From the NCBI RefSeq assembly GCF_014138285.1, contig NZ_JACGXN010000016.1, forward strand, positions 1 to 64,000: a stretch of 64,000 nt of DNA. Reading direction: 5' to 3'. Positions 37,757 through 45,758 of this stretch are shown here, one piece after another. This stretch comes from Phyllobacterium myrsinacearum. Its GTDB lineage: Bacteria; Pseudomonadota; Alphaproteobacteria; Rhizobiales; Rhizobiaceae. The notes under the pieces are model-generated. The model saw nothing but the letters and a program-made list of their open reading frames with translations. It was not told where the DNA came from and made no database searches. Position 1 is the stretch's first letter, and the number at the start of each line of letters is the position of its first letter. The translations under genes were made by a program, and so were the position numbers.

Positions 37757-38313
37757 GCAACGCGACCTTCGATCACGTTTATCAGCTTGACTGCCAAGTC
37801 TTTGCGGGCATCTTCCTTCGAAAGACCCCGAGCAAGTCCATCATTAAGAATCTGCGCGTGCGCATGAACCGGATTGAAGGTGTCGAACTCAAACTTTGAG
37901 GGGCCGGCGAGAGGATTGACGATCTCGAGAACCAGCGCACCTTGATCTCGCCAGTATTTGCCCTGCTCACGACGGACGGAACCAAAGACCGCGGTTGCTT
38001 CCTTCGGTCTCGCGTTGTGACTCATGAGCGGAATGATGTCGCCACCGAACTTCTCTTCGAAGGCATTCCCAATCTCGCCGAGGATTTCGCGAACCTGCCA
38101 TTCCCTGCCGTTAAGCACGACGTTCTCGAGCTTGCCTTCCTGAGTGAATACCTGGTGCTGAGTGAGACCAAGGTAGTCGATGGCGATCTTGCGCAAGGGA
38201 AGTCCATCATCGGCCGTGGCGTGACCGTAGATTTCGCCGATGATTTCGGCTGCTGTGGTTTTTCCAGATGTTGGGTGACCACAAAGTGCAATGTATTGGG
38301 GGATTTCGGTCAT
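37753..38313 (-). CDS. deoxynucleoside monophosphate kinase-like NTPase
   Basis: 186 residues. P-loop ALCGHPTSGKTTAAEIIG (9-26), followed by a pattern close to phage dNMP kinases (REWQVREILGEIGNAFEEKF). It would raise dNDP supply for DNA synthesis. Palindrome A copy 12 and its -10 box lie just upstream. Confidence 0.75.
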   Translation of the reverse strand: MTEIPQYIALCGHPTSGKTTAAEIIGEIYGHATADDGLPLRKIAIDYLGLTQHQVFTQEGKLENVVLNGREWQVREILGEIGNAFEEKFGGDIIPLMSHNARPKEATAVFGSVRREQGKYWRDQGALVLEIVNPLAGPSKFEFDTFNPVHAHAQILNDGLARGLSKEDARKDLAVKLINVIEGRVA

Positions 38314-38329
38314 GTCTGTCTCTCATAAA

Positions 38330-38349
38330 TAAATCAATAATGATTTACT
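38330..38349. promoter_or_regulatory. palindrome A, copy 12
   Basis: TAAATCAATAATGATTTA core; on the minus strand GCTATAAA abuts it directly, 17 bases or so before the dNMP-kinase ATG. Confidence 0.75.
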
Positions 38350-38371
38350 TTATAGCGAGGAGAGACGGCGC

Positions 38372-38393
38372 TGCTCTCTACTAAGGGAGAGCA
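38372..38393. other. hairpin upstream of the dNMP kinase promoter
   Basis: TGCTCTC-N8-GAGAGCA, no U-tract. It may insulate the promoter from the upstream helicase unit. Confidence 0.5.
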
Positions 38394-38397
38394 ACGC

Positions 38398-38437
38398 TAA
38401 TTCGCCTTTTCGTTACTTCGTTCTTTCGTAGTTTCGC
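38398..38437 (-). repeat. octamer array B11
   Basis: Five in-phase minus-strand octamers (GCGAAACT, ACGAAAGA, ACGAAGTA, ACGAAAAG, GCGAATTA); the first two also encode the NYERTK end of the small gene at 38413. Confidence 0.7.
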
Positions 38438-38595
38438 AGCTTCATTTCGGCAAGCCGCAGTTTGCGCTGCAATTTGGCATTCTCTTCCTGGAGCAGTTCA
38501 AGTTCGTGTTCGATCCGGTCCTCGGACAGAACCGACAGCCCTCGAGCGTTGAAAAAGTGGATTGGATCCACGAGGCGGGTTGGGGAGATGGTCAT
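38413..38595 (-). CDS. coiled-coil protein, 60 aa
   Basis: Residues 24-58 form a strong heptad coiled coil (IEHELELLQEENAKLQRKLR). ATGA overlap with the helicase gene upstream, so it may be a helicase partner. Function unknown. Confidence 0.65.
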   Translation of the reverse strand: MTISPTRLVDPIHFFNARGLSVLSEDRIEHELELLQEENAKLQRKLRLAEMKLRNYERTK

Positions 38596-40190
38596 GCGGC
38601 TTCCTTCCGAGCAAATATAGACCAGTTGAAGTCCTGACCTTCAGGCAAGATGCCTTCAGCGAAGCCAGGTGTTTGCTGAATGATGGCGCGACGCTGCGCA
38701 TCATGCTCGCGTAGCGTCGTGTTGAGGTTGGCTGAATACATCGCGATGAACGCAAAATTCGGAATGCCTTTGGGCTTTCCACGCAAACCGCGGCCGATAC
38801 GCTGGCGTAGCGCAACTTCGGCCTTGCCGCCGCCTGCGAGCATCACCAGACCAACAGCCGGCACGTCAACGCCAACATCGAGAATGGTTGTGCCAATCAA
38901 CCCGTCTATCGTGCCATTCTTAAGAGCGGTGAGGGCGGCTTTGCGCTCCTTCTGGTTGTTCTCGCCGCGAATAAACATAATCCGCAGACCAACGCGCTTC
39001 ATCAGCTCGACCAGCGTGTCGCCATGCGACGTGTGCTGAACCAGAACCATAAAGGGCAGACCGACCTTGCGCGCCATCAGACCATCCCGGATGATGGCCT
39101 TGTGCATGTTCATGTTGTCGGTATAGCCAAGCTTATATGCGCGCTGCCAAGGCGAGGTGCGATGCAACCCCTGTGCACCCTCAACGCTCATGAACTTGAA
39201 GTGCGGTGTCGCAAGAATACCGCGCTTGATCAAAAGCTCTTCGGAGACTTTGATTAGAATCGAGCCAAAAGCTGCCATCAGACGCAGATTGTCCTGCGCA
39301 TTGGTGCGCATGAACGGCGTCGCAGTCAGTGCAACCCGGATCTGCGCATTCTTGCAGTATTTCAGAATCTCGTAATAGGAGTTGCCACCGGCCTCGTGCG
39401 CTTCCTCACCGATGACCACTTCCATCATCTCCAAGACCTTGATGATCTTGTTGCGTTTGGCCACCTTCTCATCATAGCGCTGCTTTGCCAGTTTGCCGAC
39501 ATCTTCCGGCGCAATGAACGTATCCTTCTTCTTGTTGAGGTGCTGAGATTTGGTGACTGCGCGCCGCTCTCGTGCAAGGTCAGGAACCTCGAGCGCCTGA
39601 ACAAGCGTTTGGACCATGCCAAGGTTCACGCCCTTGGTAACTTTCATCTCACCATCACCCATCAGGCCGGTGTTGAGACCGAGTGCATCAAGTTGATCCT
39701 TCATCTGATAGAGCAGAACTCCGCGCGTCGTGATGAACAGCGTCATGCGCCGGTAACGCGCCATGATCAGCTTGGCGATCTTCGACTTGCCGCCGCCGGT
39801 CGCCACTTGAATGATGCCGCGGCCGTATTTCTCCACACTTCGAAGGGCTTTGATCTGGAAATCATAGTCCGGATTGTCGTTTCCGAACTCGTCGACGATT
39901 GGACTAAACGGACCAAGTGGTTCTGGCAGAGCTTTGCGCACCAAGCGCACCTGATAGCCCTTCTTGATCAGCGTGCGCTCAACGAGGTGAACGAAGCCAG
40001 CCGGAAATGTGTGATTGGTCATCTGGTAGAAAGATGAATAGGCCGAGACCATACCCACATTGCTTGCGAAAGTGCCATCGATCGAGGAGTCGTTATAAGA
40101 CAGCAGGTCCGAAACGATCGCATCTACCGATTTGTCCGCATTCCGGATCTGGGCCGTCACAGCGTTGTGAGCCAGGATTACAGATTTCAT
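38592..40190 (-). CDS. superfamily 2 DNA helicase (UvsW-like)
   Basis: 532 residues. Motif I QVATGGGKSKIAKL (Walker A about 129-136), motif Ia region MTLFITTRGVLLYQ, motif II VIGEEAHEAGG (DEAH variant EEAH), motif III ALTATPF, and C-terminal motifs GTTILDVGVDVPAV and RQRIGRGLR. The arrangement fits T4 UvsW/SSL2-type helicases that remodel recombination and replication intermediates. The N-terminal 110 residues are phage-specific. It is divergent from the ParB gene at 40278. Confidence 0.9.
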   Translation of the reverse strand: MKSVILAHNAVTAQIRNADKSVDAIVSDLLSYNDSSIDGTFASNVGMVSAYSSFYQMTNHTFPAGFVHLVERTLIKKGYQVRLVRKALPEPLGPFSPIVDEFGNDNPDYDFQIKALRSVEKYGRGIIQVATGGGKSKIAKLIMARYRRMTLFITTRGVLLYQMKDQLDALGLNTGLMGDGEMKVTKGVNLGMVQTLVQALEVPDLARERRAVTKSQHLNKKKDTFIAPEDVGKLAKQRYDEKVAKRNKIIKVLEMMEVVIGEEAHEAGGNSYYEILKYCKNAQIRVALTATPFMRTNAQDNLRLMAAFGSILIKVSEELLIKRGILATPHFKFMSVEGAQGLHRTSPWQRAYKLGYTDNMNMHKAIIRDGLMARKVGLPFMVLVQHTSHGDTLVELMKRVGLRIMFIRGENNQKERKAALTALKNGTIDGLIGTTILDVGVDVPAVGLVMLAGGGKAEVALRQRIGRGLRGKPKGIPNFAFIAMYSANLNTTLREHDAQRRAIIQQTPGFAEGILPEGQDFNWSIFARKEAA

Positions 40191-40234
40191 TCACATTCTT
40201 CCATTTGCCTATTGCCTTATTATGGCGTTATGAT

Positions 40235-40256
40235 AGTCAATCATTATTGACTTACT
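40235..40256. promoter_or_regulatory. palindrome A, copy 13
   Basis: AGTCAATCATTATTGACTTA core plus CT; GTTATGAT just before it as -10. Lies in the divergent helicase/ParB region. Confidence 0.65.
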
Positions 40257-40277
40257 TTTCTAACAGGGAATACCCCT

Positions 40278-40982
40278 TTGTCGCAACCGAAAACCGAACT
40301 GCTTGACCCGAATACGCTCCAGAAAAACCCCTGGAACACCAATATCACCACACCGGAGAACGACGCCAAGCTCGAGGAGTCGATTAAGAAGTTCGGCTTT
40401 ATTCGGCCAATACTCGTTCGCGAAGTAGAGGAGGGTCTTCAGATCCTTGGTGGTGAGCATCGATGGGAAATTGCCAAGAAGCTAGGAATCGACGTTCTGA
40501 TCCTCAACCTCGGCGCTCTCGATGATCCGACAGCCAAACAAGTCTCAATCCTCGACAATACGCGCTATGGAACGGATGACACGCTCGCCTTCGCCGAACT
40601 CTTGAAGGAACTCTCAGGCTACGATGACCTGCAGTATCTTCCCTACTCAGATGCCGATTTCGAAGAAATCTTCTCGACTACTCATATAGCGCTCGACGAC
40701 TTGGGTATTGAGGAGAACTTCGACAATGACGAGGAAATCGACAATACACCTCCCGAACCCAAGGCGCCAAAGACACACACTGTCATGCGCTTTAAGGTTC
40801 CCATCCTCGATGCCGAGCGCATCACGGCGAAAATCGCCGAAACTCGTCGCGATCATGATCTCAATTCCGCTGATGAACTCACCAATGCCGGCGATGCTCT
40901 TGTTCATCTTCTCGTCAGTCGATCGGCTCCTGTCGACGTTAGTGACATGGAAGAAGCCCTTCTGGCGGATCTCGACGTATGA
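40278..40982 (+). CDS. ParB/sulfiredoxin-fold protein 1
   Basis: 234 residues with a TTG start. The N-terminal 110 residues form a ParB N domain: NPWNTNITTPENDAKLEESI, then GFIRPILVRE and LGGEHRWEIAKKLG (GGEHR at 58-62). The rest is acidic and not recognised. ParB-fold proteins can bind CTP or ATP and act as clamps, nucleases or kinases. It starts a run that leads through a second ParB-fold gene to an ABC ATPase and a GNAT protein. Confidence 0.8.
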   Translation: MSQPKTELLDPNTLQKNPWNTNITTPENDAKLEESIKKFGFIRPILVREVEEGLQILGGEHRWEIAKKLGIDVLILNLGALDDPTAKQVSILDNTRYGTDDTLAFAELLKELSGYDDLQYLPYSDADFEEIFSTTHIALDDLGIEENFDNDEEIDNTPPEPKAPKTHTVMRFKVPILDAERITAKIAETRRDHDLNSADELTNAGDALVHLLVSRSAPVDVSDMEEALLADLDV

Positions 40983-41164
40983 GCACCAAATTTCCTGATT
41001 GCGTATCCTGTAAATTCTACAACAAGCGCTTCGTCGGCAAACGCGCCAATCCAGTCTGCGGAGAGTGCGACAACGGTGAGTTCTATGAGGAGTGGGTGCG
41101 CAACAGGGCTCTGAACGACAATGAATTGATGTCCCTTTACGGAAAGATGCACCATGACAACTAA
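40979..41164 (+). CDS. zinc-ribbon-like protein, 61 aa
   Basis: CVSC (8-11) and CGEC (27-30) spaced as in a zinc ribbon. Coupled by ATGA to the first ParB-fold gene and overlapping the second, so it belongs to the same module. Function unknown. Confidence 0.65.
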   Translation: MSTKFPDCVSCKFYNKRFVGKRANPVCGECDNGEFYEEWVRNRALNDNELMSLYGKMHHDN

Positions 41165-41816
41165 GACCCCAGCTGAGACAGTTGAGCTCTGGGATATTGA
41201 CCGGATCAAGGAATACAAACTCAACGCCAAGATCCATAATGAAAAACAGGTCACTGACCTTGCAAAGTCGATTAAAGCATTCGGTTTCTCGCAACCGATC
41301 ATTGTCTGGACGGACGGCACCATCATTGCAGGTCATGGGCGTCGACTGGCTGCCATCTCACTGGGAATGAAGAAGGTTCCTGTCGTATGTCGCTCGGATC
41401 TTTCCAAGGCGGAAGCCGATGCTATGCGCCTTTCCGACAATAAGGTGACATCGGTCGAATACGATATGTCCATGCTGCAGGATGAGCTTCAGCGCCTCGT
41501 CGGCGAAGATATCGATATCGATCTGACCGGTTATTCCGACTTTGAAATCCAGTTTTCGACAGATGATATCGGAGAAATGGACGAGGGCGCCTTTGTTGGC
41601 GATATCGGCGCCGCTGTCGAGGTCCAAGCTGAAGAGAACAAAAGGGCTGCAGGCGTCGTTGATGATGTGGCTGCGCCAATCACCGATGCGCTTGGCTTCA
41701 AGCGCGTGACCATCGCCCAGTCCCGCACCATTCGGGAACTGGTCGCTCGCGTCGAAGCCAAGACCGGCAAAACTGGAGTGGATGCGCTGATAGCTGTGCT
41801 ATCGGCCGCCGCATAA
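41154..41816 (+). CDS. ParB/sulfiredoxin-fold protein 2
   Basis: 220 residues. ParB N motifs: EKQVTDLAKSIKAFGFSQPI, then IIAGHGRRLAAISLGMKKVP (AGHGRR at 59-64). The C-terminal part has an Ala/Val-rich linker and a helical end. Phage ParB-fold proteins of this form are often found with DNA-modification genes. It diverges strongly from ParB 1 but shares its layout. Confidence 0.8.
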   Translation: MTTKTPAETVELWDIDRIKEYKLNAKIHNEKQVTDLAKSIKAFGFSQPIIVWTDGTIIAGHGRRLAAISLGMKKVPVVCRSDLSKAEADAMRLSDNKVTSVEYDMSMLQDELQRLVGEDIDIDLTGYSDFEIQFSTDDIGEMDEGAFVGDIGAAVEVQAEENKRAAGVVDDVAAPITDALGFKRVTIAQSRTIRELVARVEAKTGKTGVDALIAVLSAAA

Positions 41817-41833
41817 ATCAACTTTGATTGACT
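41813..41833. promoter_or_regulatory. palindrome A, copy 14
   Basis: ATAAATCAACTTTGATTGAC; contains the stop codon of the upstream gene. Confidence 0.6.
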
Positions 41834-41845
41834 ATTGAGGCTTAT

Positions 41846-42244
41846 ATGTTCAACGACAACGTTATCTCTCTCGGCTCCCGCAAACCCCTCAGCCAAGTGA
41901 TCGAGGAGCAAAAGGCCGAAGAGAAAGAGATCGAGAAGCTAACCAAGGATTGCCTCCTTGAAATGCTCGGCAAGCTCACCAAGCTCGTCGAAACCGGTCG
42001 CTTGGAAAGCCTCATCATCGCCGGACGAGATCCTGAGTCAGGACTGTTTCTGTCTGACATGGTGTTTCCGGGCGAGACCAAGTTTAACGCGCACGCTTTT
42101 GCCTATGTCGGGCTGCTTGAGAGCCTCAAGCTTGAAATGGCCGATTGCGCCTCAATGTCGCCGGTCATCGGCCTCGATGGCAAAGAGATCAATCCGCACA
42201 TCGAATACGTCGAGGGCGAGGAGGGCGAGGAGGGCGAAAACTGA
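41846..42244 (+). CDS. hypothetical acidic protein, 132 aa
   Basis: Start at 41846 follows palindrome A copy 14. Helical, with a Glu-Gly repeat at the end (EGEEGEEGE) written by a 9-bp tandem DNA repeat. Overlaps the ABC ATPase gene by one base, which suggests that it serves that protein. Confidence 0.7.
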   Translation: MFNDNVISLGSRKPLSQVIEEQKAEEKEIEKLTKDCLLEMLGKLTKLVETGRLESLIIAGRDPESGLFLSDMVFPGETKFNAHAFAYVGLLESLKLEMADCASMSPVIGLDGKEINPHIEYVEGEEGEEGEN

Positions 42245-42885
42245 TGGAATACGTCATCAACCGCGCTTTCTCATCCTCTGTTGAGCGCACGCCGCGCGTG
42301 CTTGAACTTGCCGAGGGCTTCGGTCTTGGTCTGACCAACAAGGAATTCGTAATCTACGACAACCTGGCAATCAATATCGATCAGGGCGATGTCGTTTACA
42401 TCACAGGCCAATCAGGTTCCGGCAAGTCGGTTCTCCTGAAAGATCTCGCTGCGGAAATGAACAAGTCTCTTTCCGTGATGGATCTCAACCAAATCATACT
42501 CGATCCGCACCTTCCTGTGATCGATCAGGTCGGGCGCAATACGGTCGAGGCAACTGGGCTCCTGGCGAAGGCCGGTATCTCCGATGCCTGGATCTACATC
42601 CGCAAGCCAGGTGAACTCTCCGACGGACAGCGCTACCGCCTGAAGCTGGCAAAGATGATCGAAAACACCGTCGCTGATGTCTGGATCGCCGATGAATTTG
42701 GCGCCGTCCTCGACCGCGTCACGGCGAAGATCATCGCCTTCAACATGCAAAAAGTCGCTCGATCTCTCGGCAAGACACTGATGGTCGCCACGACACACAC
42801 CGACCTGGACGAGGAACTCGGCCCGGATCTTACAGTCACAAAACGCTTCCGCGAGAAGGTTGAAGTAACAGGAGAAAAGCAATGA
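42244..42885 (+). CDS. stand-alone ABC-type ATPase (COG2401-like)
   Basis: 213 residues without membrane domain. Walker A GQSGSGKS (55-62), signature LSDGQ (125-129), Walker B VWIADEF with the catalytic Glu (146-152) and an H-loop His in ATTHTDLDEEL. Soluble ABC ATPases of this kind are fused to or sit beside GNAT domains in COG2401 proteins; here a GNAT gene follows at 43817. The pair, together with two ParB-fold proteins, suggests a nucleic-acid modification unit. Confidence 0.8.
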   Translation: MEYVINRAFSSSVERTPRVLELAEGFGLGLTNKEFVIYDNLAINIDQGDVVYITGQSGSGKSVLLKDLAAEMNKSLSVMDLNQIILDPHLPVIDQVGRNTVEATGLLAKAGISDAWIYIRKPGELSDGQRYRLKLAKMIENTVADVWIADEFGAVLDRVTAKIIAFNMQKVARSLGKTLMVATTHTDLDEELGPDLTVTKRFREKVEVTGEKQ

Positions 42886-43190
42886 ACTTTGGTCAAGCAA
42901 TCGAAATTGTAAAGCGCGGCGGGAAGGTCGCTCGTGAAGGCTGGAATGGAAAGCGCATGTTCGTCTTCCTACATCCCGGTTCTGCCCCGCGCGCAACCCA
43001 AGTCAAGCCGGTAAGTCCGGATTTGGATCTCATCGCCGGCATTGACAAGAACCATTTCGAAACCGGCGCCGAGGGCTCAACAATTCGCCTTCCATCTCTT
43101 GGGCTGCGGACAGTGGACGGCTCAATGCTGATCGGTTGGCTCGCCTCCCAGACGGATGTTCTGGCCGAAGACTGGCAAGAGGTTCGCTAA
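42882..43190 (+). CDS. Tad2-like anti-Thoeris protein (DUF2829)
   Basis: 102 residues with the DUF2829 layout: MNFGQAIEIVKRGGKVAREGW (Trp21), then WNGKRMFVFLHPGS, and at the end the diagnostic WLASQTDVLAEDW (86-98). Tad2 proteins bind and sequester the cyclic ADP-ribose signal of Thoeris defence. It is encoded between an ABC ATPase and small genes, and complements the Nampt/NMNAT pair elsewhere. ATGA overlap with the ATPase gene. Confidence 0.85.
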   Translation: MNFGQAIEIVKRGGKVAREGWNGKRMFVFLHPGSAPRATQVKPVSPDLDLIAGIDKNHFETGAEGSTIRLPSLGLRTVDGSMLIGWLASQTDVLAEDWQEVR

Positions 43191-43489
43191 TGCCAGACAC
43201 GATTGATCAGCATACGAGGCGCTTTCAGGTCACCAAAACCCCTCCGCAAGTTCATGACCCCGAGGGTATGACCAAGCATGATGTAAGTTGCGAAGCTTGG
43301 CGAGCATATGCGTTCAGTGACGGCTTCGAATATATGATTCAAGAGCCGAAGACGCTCTGGGTAAAGCGCAAGGACGATGGCGACAGTCACCGCATTCTCG
43401 ATGGCAAAGGTGTCATTCATTACGTCAATGCCGGTTGGCGCGCCCTGCGGTGGAAGAATCTTCCTGGTCGACCGGAAGTGTCATTTTGA
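43190..43489 (+). CDS. hypothetical protein, 99 aa
   Basis: One-base overlaps with both neighbours. Beta-rich, with Trp and Tyr; contains SDGFEYMIQEPKTLWVKR. No family recognised. Confidence 0.65.
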   Translation: MPDTIDQHTRRFQVTKTPPQVHDPEGMTKHDVSCEAWRAYAFSDGFEYMIQEPKTLWVKRKDDGDSHRILDGKGVIHYVNAGWRALRWKNLPGRPEVSF

Positions 43490-43812
43490 TGCTGACGGCC
43501 CTGTGGATCTATATCTATCGCGTGTTCATCGCAATCGACAGGACGGTCAACACTGTCTTGCTTGGCGACCTGGATCAGACGATCTCGTATCGGGCTGCCA
43601 CAGCATGGGCCGAAGAGCGCAAATGGGGCTGCTATCTGTGCCGGATCCTCGACTTTATCCACCGGGAGCATTGCCGCAATGTAATGCGCACTTACGGAGG
43701 AGCTCCACTAGCCGAACTCCTTCTGCCGCACTACTGCCCACACTGGAGTGATTTCAGCGGTCTTGCGCCACTGGTTCCATATCTGCCCGTCATTCTCTCG
43801 CACTACTGGTGA
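43489..43812 (+). CDS. conserved-looking phage protein, 107 aa
   Basis: Start at the TGATG junction. N-terminal amphipathic/hydrophobic stretch (LTALWIYIYRVFIAIDRTVN), then KWGCYLCRILDFIHREHC, which suggests a Cys-rich soluble part. The form is familiar from many phage genomes, but I cannot assign a function. Confidence 0.6.
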   Translation: MLTALWIYIYRVFIAIDRTVNTVLLGDLDQTISYRAATAWAEERKWGCYLCRILDFIHREHCRNVMRTYGGAPLAELLLPHYCPHWSDFSGLAPLVPYLPVILSHYW

Positions 43813-43816
43813 AATC

Positions 43817-44725
43817 ATGGAAACGTCATACAGAGTCGCCGGTGAGCTTTGTGACTTCAGCGTATGTGAGACGCGCATAAGTCGAGCGGTCGCGCCCAGG
43901 GCGCGCTTCTCGCTGATAGACGACATGTTTGTCGAGCGCGGGACGATCGCAGACTGGAATCTCTTGCACGATCTGCATTACAAGGCCGAAAAACTGCCGC
44001 TGGGTCCGCGCTTCTATCGTCTCGATCTGCACGGAGAGACTATTGGCGTTCTTGTGACTGGCACTCCGAAGGGAATGCTGCGCGAAAGACATATTATCTT
44101 CCCGAAGATCAAGCCGACCGGACAGGATACCAAGCTCACCAATACCAACCGCTATCGCTATATCAACGCCAACTTTCGGGTGATCTCGCGCTTTGTAGTC
44201 GATACAATGTATCGCGGCATCGGCGCCGGCTATCGCATGATGAACTTGGTCTCGCGCATGGAGGGAAACACCTTTACAGAGATCCAGTCATCGATGTCGA
44301 AATTCAATGTTTTCGGTCAGAAGGCAGGCTTCCGCTTTGCGCCGCCCCAGAACGCCAACAAGTTCGAAGCCGGCATGAAATTCTTTCGCTCCAATTTCGT
44401 GAGCAACCCCCAAGACTTTGAAGCCATTGTAAACGAGATCCTGACGCAACCTGAAGCTCAACGTGACAAGACCGTGCAACTTTGCCGCGAGTTCTATCAG
44501 AAGAACTCAGCAATGGAAAATACGGGCGCAGCCAGAGAAAAGGCGAACGAGCGTGTTGCTGCGATGGATGTGCGATCGACCATCAAAGCGATCCAACAGG
44601 TTTCTCTCGCATCGCCGCTCTATGGCGTATGGAAATGCCCGGATCCGAAGGGATCTGTGCCCGATCGTTTGCCCTTAAGCGCATTTGACTGGCAGGGCGT
44701 CAATGAAAGGCTGCGCCTGCCATGA
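43817..44725 (+). CDS. GNAT protein, COG2401/Mom-like
   Basis: 302 residues. DWNLLHDLHYKAEKLPLGPR (47-66) followed by GETIGVLV and RVISRFVVDTMYRGIGAGYR (121-140) match the GNAT domain of COG2401 and recall the HY-containing start of phage Mu Mom, which adds a glycinamide-type group to adenine. The Cys/Trp-rich end (YGVWKCPDPKGS) may be a substrate or zinc site. The context with an ABC ATPase and two ParB-fold proteins favours modification of DNA. The family match is by pattern only. Confidence 0.6.
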   Translation: METSYRVAGELCDFSVCETRISRAVAPRARFSLIDDMFVERGTIADWNLLHDLHYKAEKLPLGPRFYRLDLHGETIGVLVTGTPKGMLRERHIIFPKIKPTGQDTKLTNTNRYRYINANFRVISRFVVDTMYRGIGAGYRMMNLVSRMEGNTFTEIQSSMSKFNVFGQKAGFRFAPPQNANKFEAGMKFFRSNFVSNPQDFEAIVNEILTQPEAQRDKTVQLCREFYQKNSAMENTGAAREKANERVAAMDVRSTIKAIQQVSLASPLYGVWKCPDPKGSVPDRLPLSAFDWQGVNERLRLP

Positions 44726-44967
44726 TGCTGATGCGGACGGACAAGCAGAAAGCGATCATGGAGATCATTTTCAGGCACGTGAATGCCGGCAAGTTTCTCA
44801 GCGTGCGCGAACTTCACGCGCTACTGCCATATTCCTGCGCATATGGTTCATTCCGGATGAGTTTGAAGCAACTTGAAATACACAGGATCATCGAGAAGGA
44901 GAAAGCCGGACGATCTGCTTTGGTCAAGCCTACAAAACTAGGTTACGACTGGTTCAGATCCGGATGA
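44722..44967 (+). CDS. winged-helix regulator, 81 aa
   Basis: ATGA overlap with the GNAT gene. Compact winged helix: DKQKAIMEIIFRHVNAGKF, LSVRELHALLPYS, and SLKQLEIHRIIEKEKAGR. It could regulate the module or the late genes that follow. The long inverted-repeat element D lies just downstream. Confidence 0.7.
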   Translation: MMLMRTDKQKAIMEIIFRHVNAGKFLSVRELHALLPYSCAYGSFRMSLKQLEIHRIIEKEKAGRSALVKPTKLGYDWFRSG

Positions 44968-44970
44968 GCT

Positions 44971-45049
44971 CTTCCCTCGCCTCGTTTCGTCTATACGTAT
45001 ATGTATTCTAATAGATAATAATACACATAGACGAAGCATGGACGGGAAG
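44971..45049. repeat. long inverted-repeat element D, copy 2
   Basis: CTTCCC, TTCGTCTAT (44986) and ATAGACGAA (45027), GGGAAG, with an AT-rich centre containing ACGTATAT as in copy 1 at 27271. It separates the early-side module from the terminase genes. Confidence 0.6.
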
Positions 45050-45064
45050 AACCTTTTCATTTAA

Positions 45065-45086
45065 AGTAAATCAACATTGATTGATA
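45065..45086. promoter_or_regulatory. palindrome A, copy 15
   Basis: AGTAAATCA and TGATTGATA arms; TTTAAA just before; 9 bases before the terS ATG. Confidence 0.65.
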
Positions 45087-45095
45087 ATTGAGACC

Positions 45096-45758
45096 ATGAG
45101 CGAAGAAGCACTCTCCGGAACTGAGCTAGGCGAAGACGCTGAAGAAGCAGGTAAGAAGTTCCGCAAACTAACACCTGCGGAACGTGCGGAAATCCGCGAG
45201 CTATATGAATTGGGTAAGGCTCGAATGACCGAACTTGCCGATAAATACGGCTGTTCACGTCAGACGCTCTCAAGATGGTTCCGGGACGAGAAGATTAAAT
45301 GGGGCTCGCGCGCCGAAGAAGTGAAGGAGGCGGCCAAGGCGGCCATCACTGCCTCGACCACTGCAACCGTAACGTCGATCGCGGAGCGGTTCCAGGATCA
45401 TCGGGCGGATTGGATCGAGGAAACGCGCGTCAATTCCTACAAAGCGTTGCGTATGGCCGAGCTCCTGGCAAAAAAAACAGTCCAGGAAGCAATGAAAGCG
45501 GCCAAGCCGCTTGCCACGATCGACGAAGAGATGAAGGCGATCCACCGCTATCAAAAAGTGCTCTTGGAGAATGCTGACGCACGTTTGCGCATCCTAAATG
45601 CAGACGACGTTGTTGCCGAAGACGATCTTCCGTCGATCCAGATTGACGATCTGACGGCTGAGGATCTAGTCCGCTTCCACCGCGAGAATGGCGTGGATGA
45701 TGAAGAGGAGATCGACGAGATCCTCAAGAATTTCGATGAGCCGGTGGTCATCGAATAA
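45096..45758 (+). CDS. terS: terminase small subunit
   Basis: 220 residues. N-terminal HTH (ARMTELADKYGCSRQTLSRW) for pac/cos recognition, a central coiled coil (KALRMAELLAKKTVQEAMKA) and an acidic end. It overlaps the large-subunit gene by one base, the usual arrangement. Start at 45096 follows palindrome A copy 15. Confidence 0.85.
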   Translation: MSEEALSGTELGEDAEEAGKKFRKLTPAERAEIRELYELGKARMTELADKYGCSRQTLSRWFRDEKIKWGSRAEEVKEAAKAAITASTTATVTSIAERFQDHRADWIEETRVNSYKALRMAELLAKKTVQEAMKAAKPLATIDEEMKAIHRYQKVLLENADARLRILNADDVVAEDDLPSIQIDDLTAEDLVRFHRENGVDDEEEIDEILKNFDEPVVIE

